Shown here piece by piece: positions 8,419-17,796 of a stretch of DNA of 64,000 nt. The DNA comes from JACPNO01 sp963825405. Its GTDB lineage: Bacteria > Acidobacteriota > Terriglobia > Bryobacterales > Bryobacteraceae. The stretch is taken from NCBI GenBank assembly GCA_963825405.1, contig CAWGTB010000003.1, positions 1,116,001 through 1,180,000 of the forward strand, written 5' to 3'. The translations under genes were made by a program, and so were the position numbers. Numbering within the stretch: position 1 is the first letter of the stretch; every line of letters begins with the position of its first letter. The notes under the pieces were generated by a model. The model worked only from the letters and a program-made list of their open reading frames with translations. It made no database searches and had not been told where the DNA came from.

Positions 8419-9443
8419 GCGCCGGCGAATCCCCGCTCATTTCCGTCATCGTGGTGAACTGGAACCGGAGCGCCCTGCTGCGCGCGTGTTTGGAGTCGCT
8501 CGAACGGCAGGTGGGCGCTAAGCTCGAAGTCATCGTCGTGGATAATGGCTCGGAGGATGGCTCGGCGGATATGGTCGCGCGCGAGTTTGGTGGATTTACG
8601 CGCCTAATCCGCAACGCCGACAACCGCGGGTTTTGCGCGGCCAACAATCAGGGCATTCATACGGCGCGAGGCACCTTCGTTGCATTGTTGAACAACGACG
8701 CCGAGGCTGAGCCCGGCTGGCTGAGCGCGCTGCAGCGGGCCTTCGACGCTGCTCCCGACATCGGCATGGCGGCATCGAAAATCGTGACCTACGAAGATCC
8801 GGGACGGATCGACAAAGCCGGGCACCTGATTTATCCGGACGGCCAGAATCGCGGGCGCGGCACCGGCGAGCCGGACGATGGCCGCTACGATCAATCGGAA
8901 GAAGTGCTGTGGCCGGATGGCTGCGCCGCCATGTATCGCAAACAGATGCTGGACCAGATCGGCGGCTTCGATGAAGATTTCTTCGCTTACGGCGACGACG
9001 CGGAACTGGGGCTGAGGGCGCGCATCGCCGGATGGCGCTGCCTGTACATGCCGGACGCGGTAGTGCGCCATCATCGCGGCTCGACGCTGGGCCTGGCTTC
9101 GTCCAGGCGCGTGGTGCTGATCGAGCGCAACCGCGTGCTGCTGGCGCTCAAACATTTTCCCTGGAGTCTGTTGTGGCTGAACGGCTTTTACTATGCGGCG
9201 CGATTGGCGCATGGGGCCTGGTCGAGCACGCAGGGCTCTGGTGAAACCGCGCATTTTAAGGGCATGCCCGGCAAACTGCGTTTGGCTGGCGCGCTGCTGC
9301 GCGGCGATTTGCAGGCCCTGCGCCTGGCTCCACGCATACTCCGCAAGCGCCGTGACATGCGCAAGCTCAGCAAGCTGACGCCTTCCCAGGTGCGCGCGCT
9401 GTTGCGGAGTCATCGAATTTCGCTGAGCGAGTTGACGCGATGA
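8415..9443 (+). CDS. GT2 family glycosyltransferase (rhamnosyltransferase-like)
   Basis: 342 residues from GTG 8415, overlapping the pgsA stop by four bases. GT-A fold: ISVIVVNWNRSALLRACLESL at the start, VVDNGSEDGS for nucleotide-sugar binding, and ALLNNDAEAEPGW as the metal-binding loop. YGDDAELGLRARIAGWR is the acceptor/catalytic region of the dTDP-rhamnosyltransferase-like branch. It probably adds a sugar to an O-antigen-like or other envelope glycan on the inner face of the membrane. The next gene starts inside its stop (ATGA), so it is part of a tight run with two methyltransferases. Confidence 0.85.
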   Translation: MSAGESPLISVIVVNWNRSALLRACLESLERQVGAKLEVIVVDNGSEDGSADMVAREFGGFTRLIRNADNRGFCAANNQGIHTARGTFVALLNNDAEAEPGWLSALQRAFDAAPDIGMAASKIVTYEDPGRIDKAGHLIYPDGQNRGRGTGEPDDGRYDQSEEVLWPDGCAAMYRKQMLDQIGGFDEDFFAYGDDAELGLRARIAGWRCLYMPDAVVRHHRGSTLGLASSRRVVLIERNRVLLALKHFPWSLLWLNGFYYAARLAHGAWSSTQGSGETAHFKGMPGKLRLAGALLRGDLQALRLAPRILRKRRDMRKLSKLTPSQVRALLRSHRISLSELTR

Positions 9444-10390
9444 ACGAAGGCTGCCGCCTGTGCGGATCGAGCGCCGGCAAGACTCTGTTCCGTGCGACTG
9501 ACCGTCTTTACCACACGACCGATAGAACATTCGATCTGGTGGAATGCGGCGGCTGCGGATTGATTCGCCTCTCGCCGCGGCCCACGGCGTCTGAGGCGGC
9601 AACATACTATCCCGGCAACTATTGGTTCGATCCGGCCGAGAGTACAGCAGGGCGCCTGGAAGAACTTTATCGCCGTTGGGTGTTGCGCGACCATGTGCGC
9701 TTCGTCACGCGGGCGTTGCAGGATGTCGAAGAGGGCGGCGTGATTCTGGATATCGGCTGCGGCGGCGGATTGTTTCCCGGCATGCTGCGCGAGCGCGGGT
9801 ATCGCGCGATGGGGCTCGATCTTTCTCAGGATGCCGCAGCGTTGGCCTGGAAACGGCATGGCGTGCCGGCGGTGGCGGGCGAGCTGAGCCGCTCCCCGAT
9901 TGCCCCTAACACCTGCGCCGCCGTTACCATGTTTCATGTGCTCGAGCATTTGGATCATCCGGAGTGTTATCTCCGCCAGGCGCATGATTTGCTGCGTCCC
10001 GGCGGCCGGCTGATCGTGCAGGTGCCCAATGCGGCATCCTGGCAGTTTGCGCTGCTGGGCGCAGCCTGGAACGGCGTCGACACGCCACGCCATTACCATT
10101 TGTTCCGCGATTCCGATCTGGAAAAGCTGCTTGTGAAGTGCGGATTTAAGTCGCTGCGCAAGAAATATTTCTCGCTGCGCGACAATCCGGCGGGCCTGGC
10201 CACCAGCATCGCGCCGTCGCTCGACCCCATGGCACGGCGTGTGCGCGGCGAGGCCGAAGCTCCAGGCGCACGGCTCGTGAAGGACCTGCTCTATTTCGCG
10301 CTGGTGATGGCGTCACTGCCGTTCGCGGCCGCCGAAGCCATGGCGCGAGCTGGTTCCACCATCATGATCGAGGCGCAAAAAGCCGCATGA
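9440..10390 (+). CDS. Class I methyltransferase with N-terminal zinc ribbon
   Basis: 316 residues. The N-terminus has CRLCG (C5, C8) and CGGCG (about C36, C39), a four-cysteine treble-clef finger that precedes many sugar or polyketide methyltransferases. Motif I is VILDIGCGGGLFPGML and the post-I acid lies in MGLDLS; the FHVLEHLDHPECYL segment is the Methyltransf_12/23-type motif. A C-terminal hydrophobic segment could be a membrane anchor. Position between a rhamnosyltransferase-like gene and another methyltransferase suggests modification of a glycan or glycolipid. Coupled on both sides by four-base overlaps. Confidence 0.8.
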   Translation: MNEGCRLCGSSAGKTLFRATDRLYHTTDRTFDLVECGGCGLIRLSPRPTASEAATYYPGNYWFDPAESTAGRLEELYRRWVLRDHVRFVTRALQDVEEGGVILDIGCGGGLFPGMLRERGYRAMGLDLSQDAAALAWKRHGVPAVAGELSRSPIAPNTCAAVTMFHVLEHLDHPECYLRQAHDLLRPGGRLIVQVPNAASWQFALLGAAWNGVDTPRHYHLFRDSDLEKLLVKCGFKSLRKKYFSLRDNPAGLATSIAPSLDPMARRVRGEAEAPGARLVKDLLYFALVMASLPFAAAEAMARAGSTIMIEAQKAA

Positions 10391-11090
10391 GCTATAGCGC
10401 GCTGGCCAGGCGATTGCCCGGCTTTCTTCGCCGCCACGTGCTGCACTTCGAGGGCGCGATCGAAGCCGCGGTGGCGCAATTTGCCGCCGAACTTCCTCGC
10501 GGCGCTCGCGTTCTGGACGCCGGCGCGGGCGAAGGGCAATACGCGCATCTGTTCCATGCGCATCGCTATTGCGGCGTCGACCTGGGCGTGGGCGATGCGG
10601 CGTGGAACTATCGCCGCCTGGATGCGATTGCCGATTTGACGGCGCTGCCTTTTCGCGACGGCTGTTTCGCGGCGTGTCTGAATATCGTTACTCTGGAGCA
10701 TGTGCGGGAGCCTGCGCGCGCGGTGCAGGAGATGGCGCGAACGCTCGCGCCAGCAGGTGTGCTGCTGCTGGTCGCTCCGCATGAATGGGAAGTGCACCAG
10801 GCGCCGCATGACTACTTTCGCTACACGCGCTACGGCCTGCAGTATTTGCTGGAAGGGGCGGCGATGACGGATATCCGGATTAAGCCGGTGGGCGGATATT
10901 TTCGTTTGCTGTCGCGGCGGCTGATTGAACGGATTGCAATTCTTCACGGGCGGCGTGGCGCTGGCTGCTATTCCTCCCGGCGGCGATTCTGCTGGGGCCG
11001 CCAGCGCTGCTGCTGCCGCTTCTCGATGGACTGGATCGCGAGCGCAATTTCACCCTGGGGTATATATGCACGGCAAGAAAATCTTCCTGA
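10387..11090 (+). CDS. Class I methyltransferase, membrane-anchored C-terminus (frameshifted)
   Basis: Motif I RVLDAGAGEGQYAHLF and the ITLEHVREPARAVQEM segment identify a Methyltransf_11-type enzyme; PHEWEVHQAPHDYFRYTRYGL is typical of glycan-cluster members. After SRRLI near 10925 the frame breaks. Changing frame restores WRWLLFLPAAILLGPPALLL followed by DGLDRERNFTLGY, a hydrophobic C-terminal hairpin seen in relatives, ending at the TGA at 11088. The M28 peptidase start at 11066 overlaps this end. Probably co-transcribed with the preceding glycosyltransferase and methyltransferase. Confidence 0.7.
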
Positions 11091-11970
11091 TCCCGCTGCT
11101 GCTCGGAGCGTTCGTCGGGTCGGCGACCGCGGCTGAATTTAGCGGAGCGCAGGCGCTGGAATTCACGCGCGCCGCCGTGGCTTTCGGACCGCGCCCATCC
11201 GGCTCGCCCGCCATTCGCAAGCTACAGACTTACATCCTGGCCCAGTTGAAGCCATGCGCATTGCGAGGTGATTCAGGACGATTTCACCGCGACGACGCCG
11301 CTCAGAGCCGACGCCGATGAAGAACATCATCGCCCACTTTCGCGGCGCTGCAACGGGCGCACGGCCATCGTGTTCACCGGGCATTACGACACCAAATCCA
11401 TGCCCGGCAGATACTTCGTGGGCGCCAATGACGGCGGCTCCTCCACCGGGCTGCTGCTGGAAATGGCGCGAGCGCTGCAGGGCAACACCGCACATGAACG
11501 ATGTTTACCTGGTCTGGTTCGATGGCGAAGAGGCCGTGGCGCAGTGGACGGATACCGACAGCTTGTACGGCAGCCGCCACCTGGCCGAGCGCTGGGCGAC
11601 GGAGGGCATGCTCGATCGCATCAAGGCGCTGATCAACGTGGACATGATCGGCGACAAGAATCTGGGCATTTTGCGCGAGCAGGAATCGTCGGACAATCTG
11701 CGCATCCTGGTTTGGGATACCGCCAAGCAGTTAGGATACGGCCGATATTTTTTGAGTGAATACTCGTCGGTTTCCGACGATCATCTGCCGTTTTTGCGGC
11801 GCGGCGTGAACGCGCTCGACCTGATCGATTTCGATTACGGTCCCGGCAATGCGTACTGGCACACCGACAAGGACACGATGGACAAACTCAGCGCCGACAG
11901 CCTGAGCATAGTGGGAAAAGTTTTGCTGCAGGTTCTCGAGGCGATGGATGGACGGGATCCTCGTCGTTGA
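11066..11970 (+). CDS. Exported M28-family zinc peptidase / glutaminyl-cyclase-like protein (several frameshifts)
   Basis: ATG 11066 opens a signal peptide (MHGKKIFLIPLLLGAFVGSA). The metal-ligand blocks are all present but in different frames: FTGHYDTK, GANDGGSSTG, WFDGEEA, NVDMIGD and YWHTDKDTM. The HYDTK and late SDDHLPFLRRGV segments match the glutaminyl-peptide cyclotransferase-like branch of M28. Frame changes are needed near 11255, 11315, 11350 and 11480. Expected activity is periplasmic release or cyclisation of N-terminal residues; which of the two cannot be told. The end overlaps the start of truB. Confidence 0.7.
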
Positions 11971-12831
11971 TAAACCGGGAGGATGGACCTCCCACGACGT
12001 GGTGAGCCGCATGCGGCGCATCGCCGGCACCCGCAAGGTGGGGCATCTGGGCACGCTCGACCCGATTGCGACCGGCGTGCTGCCGCTGGTGATCGGGCGC
12101 GCCACACGCCTCGCCCAGTTCTACACGCGCAACGAAAAGGTCTACCAGGCGCGCATTCGTTTTGGTTTCTCGACGGATAGCTACGATCGTGCGGGCGTCG
12201 CGACTTCGACTGCGGTGGACGTGGTTCTCGATCGCGCCGCGCTCGAACAGCAGTTAACGGCGTTTCTCGGCGAAAGCCTGCAAACGCCGCCGCCGGTTTC
12301 GGCTAAGAAAATTCACGGCGAGCGCGCCTACAAAATGCCGCGCGAAGAAGCGGCGCGCCAACTAACGCCCAGTGCCAGTGCAGATTTATGAGCTGACCCT
12401 GGGCGACTGTTGCCGGCAATGAAGCCGAAGTGCTGGCGCGCTGCTCGGGCGGAACTTATCTGCGCTCTATCGCGCACGATCTGGGGCAGGCGATGGGCTG
12501 CGGCGCGCACTTAAGCGAATTGCGGCGACTGCGTTCCGGCGATTTCACCATTGAGCAGGCGCGCACCATTCCTCAGCTCGAGGAACTGGCAGCGGCAGGG
12601 CATTTGGCGGACGCATTGATTCCCGCCGCCGATTTGCTGCCGGAATTTCCCGCGGTGATGTTGGACATCGTAAGCGCCGCGCACGTCCGGCAGGGACGCG
12701 ATTTTGCGGCCTCGCCTTTTCGCGCCGCGCCCGATGCGCGCTACGTCAAAGCCATCGGCGACGGCGGCGAACTGATCGCCATCGGCGAGCGCGCGCTGCC
12801 GCACATGTATCATCCCGTCGTGGTTCTGTAG
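11948..12831 (+). CDS. truB: tRNA pseudouridine-55 synthase (two frameshifts)
   Basis: TruB converts U55 of the T-loop of tRNAs to pseudouridine. MDGILVVDKPGGWTSHDVV is the standard start and GHLGTLDPIATGVLP carries the catalytic Asp. KVYQARIRFGFSTDSYD and SGGTYLRSIAHDLGQ are also family hallmarks. The frame breaks near 12365 and 12405; the intervening stretch read in another frame gives PVQIYELTL. After the second shift the sequence runs intact to the stop at 12831, including a C-terminal RNA-binding domain. A single-copy gene, so sequence error is more likely than loss. Confidence 0.9.
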
Positions 12832-12932
12832 GGAACAACCGGCTCCGTCCTGGAGTCAAATCTGTAGAAGCAACACGCGATCGCCTAATCCGGAAAATTC
12901 GAAAACGGTTATCAAAACGGAAAGGTGGAACT

Positions 12933-13666
12933 ATGTTCGAGCAGGCGTTCGTCGAGTGCCGGGCAGGAACCAAACGGCCGTGGACGGTGGCGGCTTCGTT
13001 GGCGGGTCAAACACTTTTCGTGGGCGTGATGATGTTGGTGCCGCTGCTGCAAACCGGCGTGATTGTACCGGCGCGGCTGGCGGGAATTCTGATTGCGCAT
13101 CCGCCGGGGCCGCCGCCGCGTGCGGTTGAAACTCAGCCGACTGTGGTGGCCAATCGTCAAAGACTACAGCGCCGCGCATATTTATCGCAGTGTTGCGTCA
13201 GCCCGGCCGCATTCCGGATCGCATCCTGATCGACGACGGAGCCCCGCAGCCGGCTTTCATCGCCGATTCCGCTGGACCGGGCGTGCCGGGCGGCATCGTG
13301 TCCGGCGGTAGCGTGAGCCTGTTCGAGGCTCCGCAGGTTGCGGCGCTGCACCGCCCAAGCCGCCTGCGCCTGTGCCGCCGCGAGTCCGGGTTGGCGGTGC
13401 GGTGCAGGCCGGGAAGATGTTGCGACGAAGTAGCGCCGGTATATCCAGCGCTGGCGCGGCAGGCGCGCATTTCCGGCCAGGTTCGCCTGGAGGCAATCAT
13501 CGCTAAGAACGGCAGGATCGAAAATCTGCAAGTTCTGAGCGGCCATCCGCTGCTGGTGCAGGCTGCCCTCGATGCCGTTCGCCAGTGGGTGTATCGTCCG
13601 ACGCTCCTGAACGGTGATCCGGTGGAAGTGGTGACGCTCATCGATGTAAATTTTGGGTTGAGGTAG
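12933..13666 (+). CDS. TonB-family energy-transducer-like protein (frameshifted)
   Basis: The N-terminus (MFEQAFVECRAGTKRPWTVA) is followed by one transmembrane segment, then a periplasmic linker and, near 13345-13430 in a shifted frame, a proline-rich APPKPPAPVPPRVRVGG segment. The C-terminal domain APVYPALARQARISGQVRLE...VRQWVYRPTLLNG is the TonB C-terminal fold. Frame changes are needed near 13160, 13345 and 13430. TonB-type proteins pass ion-gradient energy to outer-membrane receptors such as the one at 40845; no ExbB/ExbD gene is in the window. Acidobacteria often carry several such paralogues, so the partner is unknown. Confidence 0.75.
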
Positions 13667-13677
13667 CTAAGATAAAC

Positions 13678-13736
13678 GTTTCTCGCAGAGACGCAGAGTA
13701 CGCAGAAAACTACTAAGACATTTCTGCGAGAAATGT
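13678..13736. repeat. CGCAGAGACGCAGAG-type dispersed repeat, copy 1, with terminal hairpin
   Basis: TTTCTCGCAGAGACGCAGAG begins at 13679 and the unit continues to 13713. A copy in inverted orientation with about four mismatches over 36 bases lies at 17740-17775. In this copy TTTCTCGCAGA (13679-13689) and TCTGCGAGAAA (13723-13733) are perfect 11-base inverted repeats, and ACATTTCT-GCG-AGAAATGT (13718-13736) is a compact hairpin followed by TTTT. It sits between two convergent genes, so it may double as a terminator. Confidence 0.7.
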
Positions 13737-13739
13737 GTT

Positions 13740-14861
13740 TTAGCCTGCCACTTGCTCGAACACGCCCCATGACTGGCGCGCGCAATCTTCCCAGGTGAAT
13801 CGCTGGGCGCGCCTGCGGCCACGCTCGCCGAGGTCGTGCCGCAGCGATTCCGATTCCAGCAATTGCCGCAGCGCTGCGCGCAGTTCAGCAGGGCTTCGGG
13901 GATCGACGAGCAGCGCCGCGCCTCCCGCCACTTCCGGCATGGAAGAAACGTTGGCGGTGATGCTGGCCACGCCGGCTGCCATGGCCTGCGCGAGCGGCAG
14001 TCCAAAACCCTCGTACAGGGAAGGATAGACGAACGCGTCGGCGCCAGCGGTGAGCGCCGGCAGATCGGCTTCCGCCACGTAGCCCAGGTAGCGCACGCCG
14101 CCATCGCCTGCTTTCAGGCGGCGCAGGATCGCATCGTCGCCCCATCCCCAGGCGCCGGCAACAGCCAGGTCGTACGCCTCCCGCAAGCCGGTGGGCAGCC
14201 CCTCCCAGGCATCCAGAAGAGTATTCAAATTCTTGCGCGGCTCAACCGTGCCTACGTAAAGGGCATACGGTTTGCTGATTCCGTACCGCAGGGCCGTCTG
14301 CTTTCCGTTCTCGCGTGTCGCGCGAAAATATTCCGCGGCCACTCCGGGATAAATCACGTGAATTTTCTCCGGCGCCAGATTGAGCAGGCGTAGCGCATCG
14401 GTTCGTGCGCTTTCCGAAATGGCAATGATCGCGGCGGCGGGCCGGTAGAGCGTGTCGGCGACGCGCAAGGAACTTTTGACATTTGCCGGCGAATGATTTT
14501 CCGGCATCAGCCAGCAAGTCATGTCGTAAAGCGTGGTAGTCAAGCGCGCCTTGCGCGGCGTGGTTCTTACCAGATGACTTGCGTGGAAGATGTCCCAGCC
14601 GGAAGTAAACCAGTCCAACAAGGGAATGGGCACGAGGCCAGCGCCGTACAATAGCGCCAGGCGCAACATCGTGCCAACCGGGCCGGCCACGGATCTTTCA
14701 TGATCGAATCGCCCGCCGAAATCCAGCATGGGAAAAAGCGTGATCTGATTTGCGCCGGCCTGATCGTGCAGGCTTTGGGTCCAATGGTGGACATAGGTCT
14801 TCACGCCCGCGCTGCGGAAAAGCAGCGGTGAGGCGTCGATTGCGACTTTTATCCCGCTCAT
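13740..14861 (-). CDS. GT4 family glycosyltransferase
   Basis: 373 residues from ATG 14861 (MSGIKVAIDASPLLF); a longer open frame exists but the family starts here. GT-B fold: the junction segment YVGTVEPRKNLNTLLDAW is typical of mannosyltransferase-like GT4 enzymes, and FVYPSLYEGFGLPLAQAMAAG holds the donor-sugar E-x7-E type motif. It acts at the cytoplasmic membrane surface on a lipid- or glycan-linked acceptor. It is transcribed divergently from the radical SAM gene at 14964 and convergently with the TonB-like gene. Donor and acceptor are not identifiable. Confidence 0.85.
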   Translation of the reverse strand: MSGIKVAIDASPLLFRSAGVKTYVHHWTQSLHDQAGANQITLFPMLDFGGRFDHERSVAGPVGTMLRLALLYGAGLVPIPLLDWFTSGWDIFHASHLVRTTPRKARLTTTLYDMTCWLMPENHSPANVKSSLRVADTLYRPAAAIIAISESARTDALRLLNLAPEKIHVIYPGVAAEYFRATRENGKQTALRYGISKPYALYVGTVEPRKNLNTLLDAWEGLPTGLREAYDLAVAGAWGWGDDAILRRLKAGDGGVRYLGYVAEADLPALTAGADAFVYPSLYEGFGLPLAQAMAAGVASITANVSSMPEVAGGAALLVDPRSPAELRAALRQLLESESLRHDLGERGRRRAQRFTWEDCARQSWGVFEQVAG

Positions 14862-14963
14862 TCGATGGACAGAATCGCCATTTAATCCGTCACAGTGCGC
14901 ATTCGAGGCATCCGTATCGCGATCCCGCTGCATCCTATGGTTTAATAAGGGATCTCTTTCACT

Positions 14964-15998
14964 ATGCCAGACTTGGCCTTTCGTTTCAGACGCTGGCGGA
15001 AAGCCAACCATCGGCGCTTACGCGAAGCGCAGATGGTCGTGAAGGGCGTGGTCTCGACCGACCACCCCGTGCTGGCGCACATCATTCCGATCCGGAAATG
15101 CAATCTCTCCTGTACGTATTGCAACGAGTATGACGATTTCTCCCCGCCCGTGCCGATCGCGACCATGCGGCGGCGCCTGGATCGTTTGGCGGAACTGGGC
15201 ACGACCATCGTCACGCTGAGCGGCGGCGAGCCCATGCTGCATCCGGATGTCGAGGAGATTATCTCCCACGTCCGCCGCGGCGGCGCGATCGCCGGCATGA
15301 TCACCAACGGTTATCTGCTGACGGCCGACCGTATCAAGCGCTCTGAATCGCGCCGGTCTCGAGCACATGCAGATCAGCGTGGACAACGTCAACTCCGGAC
15401 GACGTTTCCAAGAAGAGTCTGAAGGTACTGGACAAGAAGCTGCAATTGCTGGCAGAGCATGCCGAATTTCACGTGAACATCAATTCGGTGGTGGGCGGCG
15501 GCATTCACAATCCGAAAGATGCCCTGGTGGTGGGCGAGCGTGCCGTGGAACTCGGATTCAGCTCGACGGTGGGCATCATCCACGATGGCGACGGGCAGCT
15601 TCGCCCGCTCAAGGACGAAGAGCGCGAAGTCTACCTGCAGATGAAGACCAAGGGCAAGCACAGCTATGCGCGCGATGAATTTTTTCCAGGACAACATCGC
15701 CCATGGCCGCGAGAATAAGTGGCGCTGCCGTGCCGGAGCACGCTACCTCTACATCTGCGAGGACGGCCTGGTGCACTATTGCTCCCAGCAGCGCGGCTAT
15801 CCGGCCAAGCCGCTGGAAGACTATACGGTCGAGGACATACGCCGCGAATTTCTGACGGTGAAAAGTTGCGCGCCCATGTGCACCGTGGCCTGCGCGCATT
15901 ATACGGCTTACATGGATTTCTGGCGCGCGCCGCAAACCCTCACCGGGCCGCCGATGAATTCCAATTCCTCGAACCTGGTGCAACTGGAAACGCGTTAG
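14964..15998 (+). CDS. Radical SAM protein with cysteine-rich C-terminus (three frameshifts)
   Basis: Residues C46, C50 and C53 in CNLSCTYC bind the radical-SAM 4Fe-4S cluster; VTLSGGEPMLHPDVEEII follows. The C-terminal part has CRAGARYLYICEDGLVHYC and later CAPMCTVACAHY, a set of cysteines resembling a SPASM/twitch auxiliary cluster region. Breaks near 15340, 15400 and 15685 are each repaired by a single frame change (for example to GLEHMQISVDN and FFQDNIAHG). SPASM-type enzymes modify peptides or act as dehydrogenases, but no peptide substrate gene is visible next door, so the substrate is unknown. The following propeller gene starts 16 bases later. Confidence 0.75.
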
Positions 15999-16014
15999 TC
16001 CGCGAGGCACGTTC

Positions 16015-16789
16015 ATGGTTTCCCGCCGCGATTGTTTGAAGCTGGCCGGTCTGGCGGCTTTGCCCGCCTGGGCCGATTTTCCCACCACCATCGAAGCCCG
16101 CGTCGAACGCGCGTTCCGCACGCCCGGCAAAAATCCCAACGGTCTGCAAGCCACTCCCGAAGGACTCTGGATTCTGGATCAGGGCAGCAATCGCGCGTCC
16201 CTGGTGCGCTATGCCGACGGCTCTGTGATCCGCGAATTTGACACCGCAACCGACCGCGGCAGCGGCATCACCTTCGACGGCGAAGCGCTGTGGATCGCCT
16301 CAACTTACAACCGCCTGCTGGTTCGCGTGGATGCGCGCACCGGCAAAACGCTGAAGCAGTTTCCCAGTCCCGGCGCCGGATTGGTCCGCTGGGGACCGCG
16401 CGGCGATCATCCGCAGCCGACTGGCGCGCACGGTCTGGAATGGCGGCGCGGCGAGTTGTGGGTGGCGAATCCGCCGTCGGTTACGATTTACGTGGTGAAC
16501 CCGGAAAATGGCAGCGTCATTCGCTCGTTTCCAGCGCCAGGCGTGCGGCCGCACGGGATTGGCTGGGATCCGGCGGGCGCGCTGTGGTGCACGGAAAGCA
16601 TCTACCGTTCGTTTTTCAAAATGGACGCGAAAAGCGGACGCATCCTGCGGCAAGTCACGCTGCCGCCGACGCAGCCGGATGCCGATGGCATCGTGCTGGT
16701 GCCGCACGGCATGACCGATTTGGCAAGGCCAGTTCTGGTTTTCGGTGGCGGAAACCGGCGAGGTGTACCGGACGGCGCTGCCGGGTTAG
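16015..16789 (+). CDS. Tat-exported beta-propeller (YncE/SMP-30-like), frameshifted at its end
   Basis: MVSRRDCLKLAGLAALPAWA is a twin-arginine signal peptide. The mature part has repeated strands of a six- or seven-bladed propeller of the YncE/streptogramin-lyase kind, with GLWILDQGSNRASLVRYADG, EALWIASTYNRLLVRVDA and GELWVANPPSVTIYVVNPENG blades. An extra base near 16712 throws off the frame; with it removed the end reads TIWQGQFWFSVAETGEVYR and stops at TAG 16787-16789. That stop overlaps the predicted stop of the opposing DUF1835 gene. No catalytic residues are recognisable; a binding role is likely. Confidence 0.7.
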
Positions 16790-17727
16790 GCAGCGCGCAG
16801 CGCGCTTGCGATCCGCATCCCAGCGCCAGGCTGCGTCCGCGCCTTGCAAGTGGACGCCGCCCAGCCAAAGGTCGATGCCGCCGCGATCGCGAATCCAATC
16901 GGCTTCGCCTGCCAGCAGTTTTCTGCCCTGATTGGTGATGCGGTAGGAGTTCGTCCGGGAGACGTTCGAGCGCCGGCGCGGGTCCATCCGCCAGACGTTC
17001 CAGGCGCAAATAAGCGGAGCTGTCACCCATGAAAATGGCTTTTTCGGACTTGCCCGCAGCGAAGTAAATTTGCTCACGCTTCTCGTGGCCTGATGCAGCG
17101 GCGCGCAAGAGTTGTTGCTCGGTGCGCGAGAGGCCATCGCGCGTGGACGGGTATTCTTCGAGAAATCGCCGCAGCGCGGAGGCGAGGTAGGGCAGGGCGG
17201 CGAAATCTTGCGCGGCCAATCTGGAGAGAGCGCTCGGGATTCGGGGAGCAGAACGCATGCCACGCCTGGTGGCCGAGCGCGAGTTGCTGCGTCGTGACCT
17301 CCTGCCGGGATGGCAGCAGCGCTAAGAGCTCGACGCCCGTGAGGCTGCCTAGATAGGTGCCGGCCTGAATCAGGCTGAGCTTTGTGGATCCGGCTTCATG
17401 GCTGGCAAACCAATCGAGTAATTGGATGAGCTGCAACTGATCGAACAAATCGTGCTCGAACCACAACACGACTTCCTGGTGCTCGCGGAACGATTGCAGA
17501 GAGCCATCCCGCTCGGCAAAAGTAGCCGGAGGTCGTTCATGGGTGTCCCAGCCGATGTCGGCGACGAAGCGCCCCCGGATGCGGGAAAGCTCTTCGAGTG
17601 TAGAACAGAGTGGCACCGGGCCTTCATGGAGCACGTCGATCCAAGACAGATAATCGCCAGACAAACTACCTTGACGGAAGCCTTCGACGACCGATTCGCC
17701 GTTGGTGATATGCAACACGTGCACCAT
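16786..17727 (-). CDS. DUF1835-domain protein (frameshifted)
   Basis: The N-terminus MVHVLHITNGESVVEGFRQG and the segment SWIDVLHEGPVP are the DUF1835 signature; LWFEHDLFDQLQLIQLLDWF follows. Near 17240 the frame changes to FSRLAAQDFAALPYLASALR, and a further shift near 16965 gives TNSYRITNQGRKLLAGEADW and WLGGVHLQGADAAWRWD, the DUF3658-like helical C-terminus. A last shift near 16800 would reach the TAA at 16786-16788. The family is widespread but has no established function. The gene is convergent with the propeller gene and shares its stop region. Confidence 0.65.
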
Positions 17728-17739
17728 TATAAAGTCTTG

Positions 17740-17775
17740 GTAGTTCTCTGCGCCCTCTGCGTCTCTGCGAGAAAT
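17740..17775. repeat. CGCAGAGACGCAGAG-type dispersed repeat, copy 2 (inverted)
   Basis: Reverse complement of the unit at 13678-13713, with about four mismatches in 36 bases. Read on the plus strand it gives TCTCTGCG repeated, with spacers CCC and T. Its end lies eight bases before a perfect TATAAT, so the -35 region of the thrB promoter would fall inside the repeat. This copy lacks the second arm of the terminal inverted repeat seen in copy 1. Confidence 0.7.
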
Positions 17776-17782
17776 GCTTCGC

Positions 17783-17788
17783 TATAAT
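17783..17788 (+). promoter_or_regulatory. Consensus -10 box (TATAAT) for thrB
   Basis: A perfect TATAAT ends nine bases before the thrB ATG at 17797. The expected transcription start would be within two or three bases of the ATG, so the mRNA would be leaderless or nearly so; there is no Shine-Dalgarno sequence. No good -35 box is seen at the right distance; that position falls in the repeat at 17740-17775. Confidence 0.45.
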
Positions 17789-17796
17789 GCAGACTT

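Noticed and set aside
13198..13785. Frames ending in peptides like VLVVFCVLCVSARN, also at 17422-17787
   Set aside because: These peptides are translations of the CGCAGAGACGCAGAG repeat, not protein-coding sequence.
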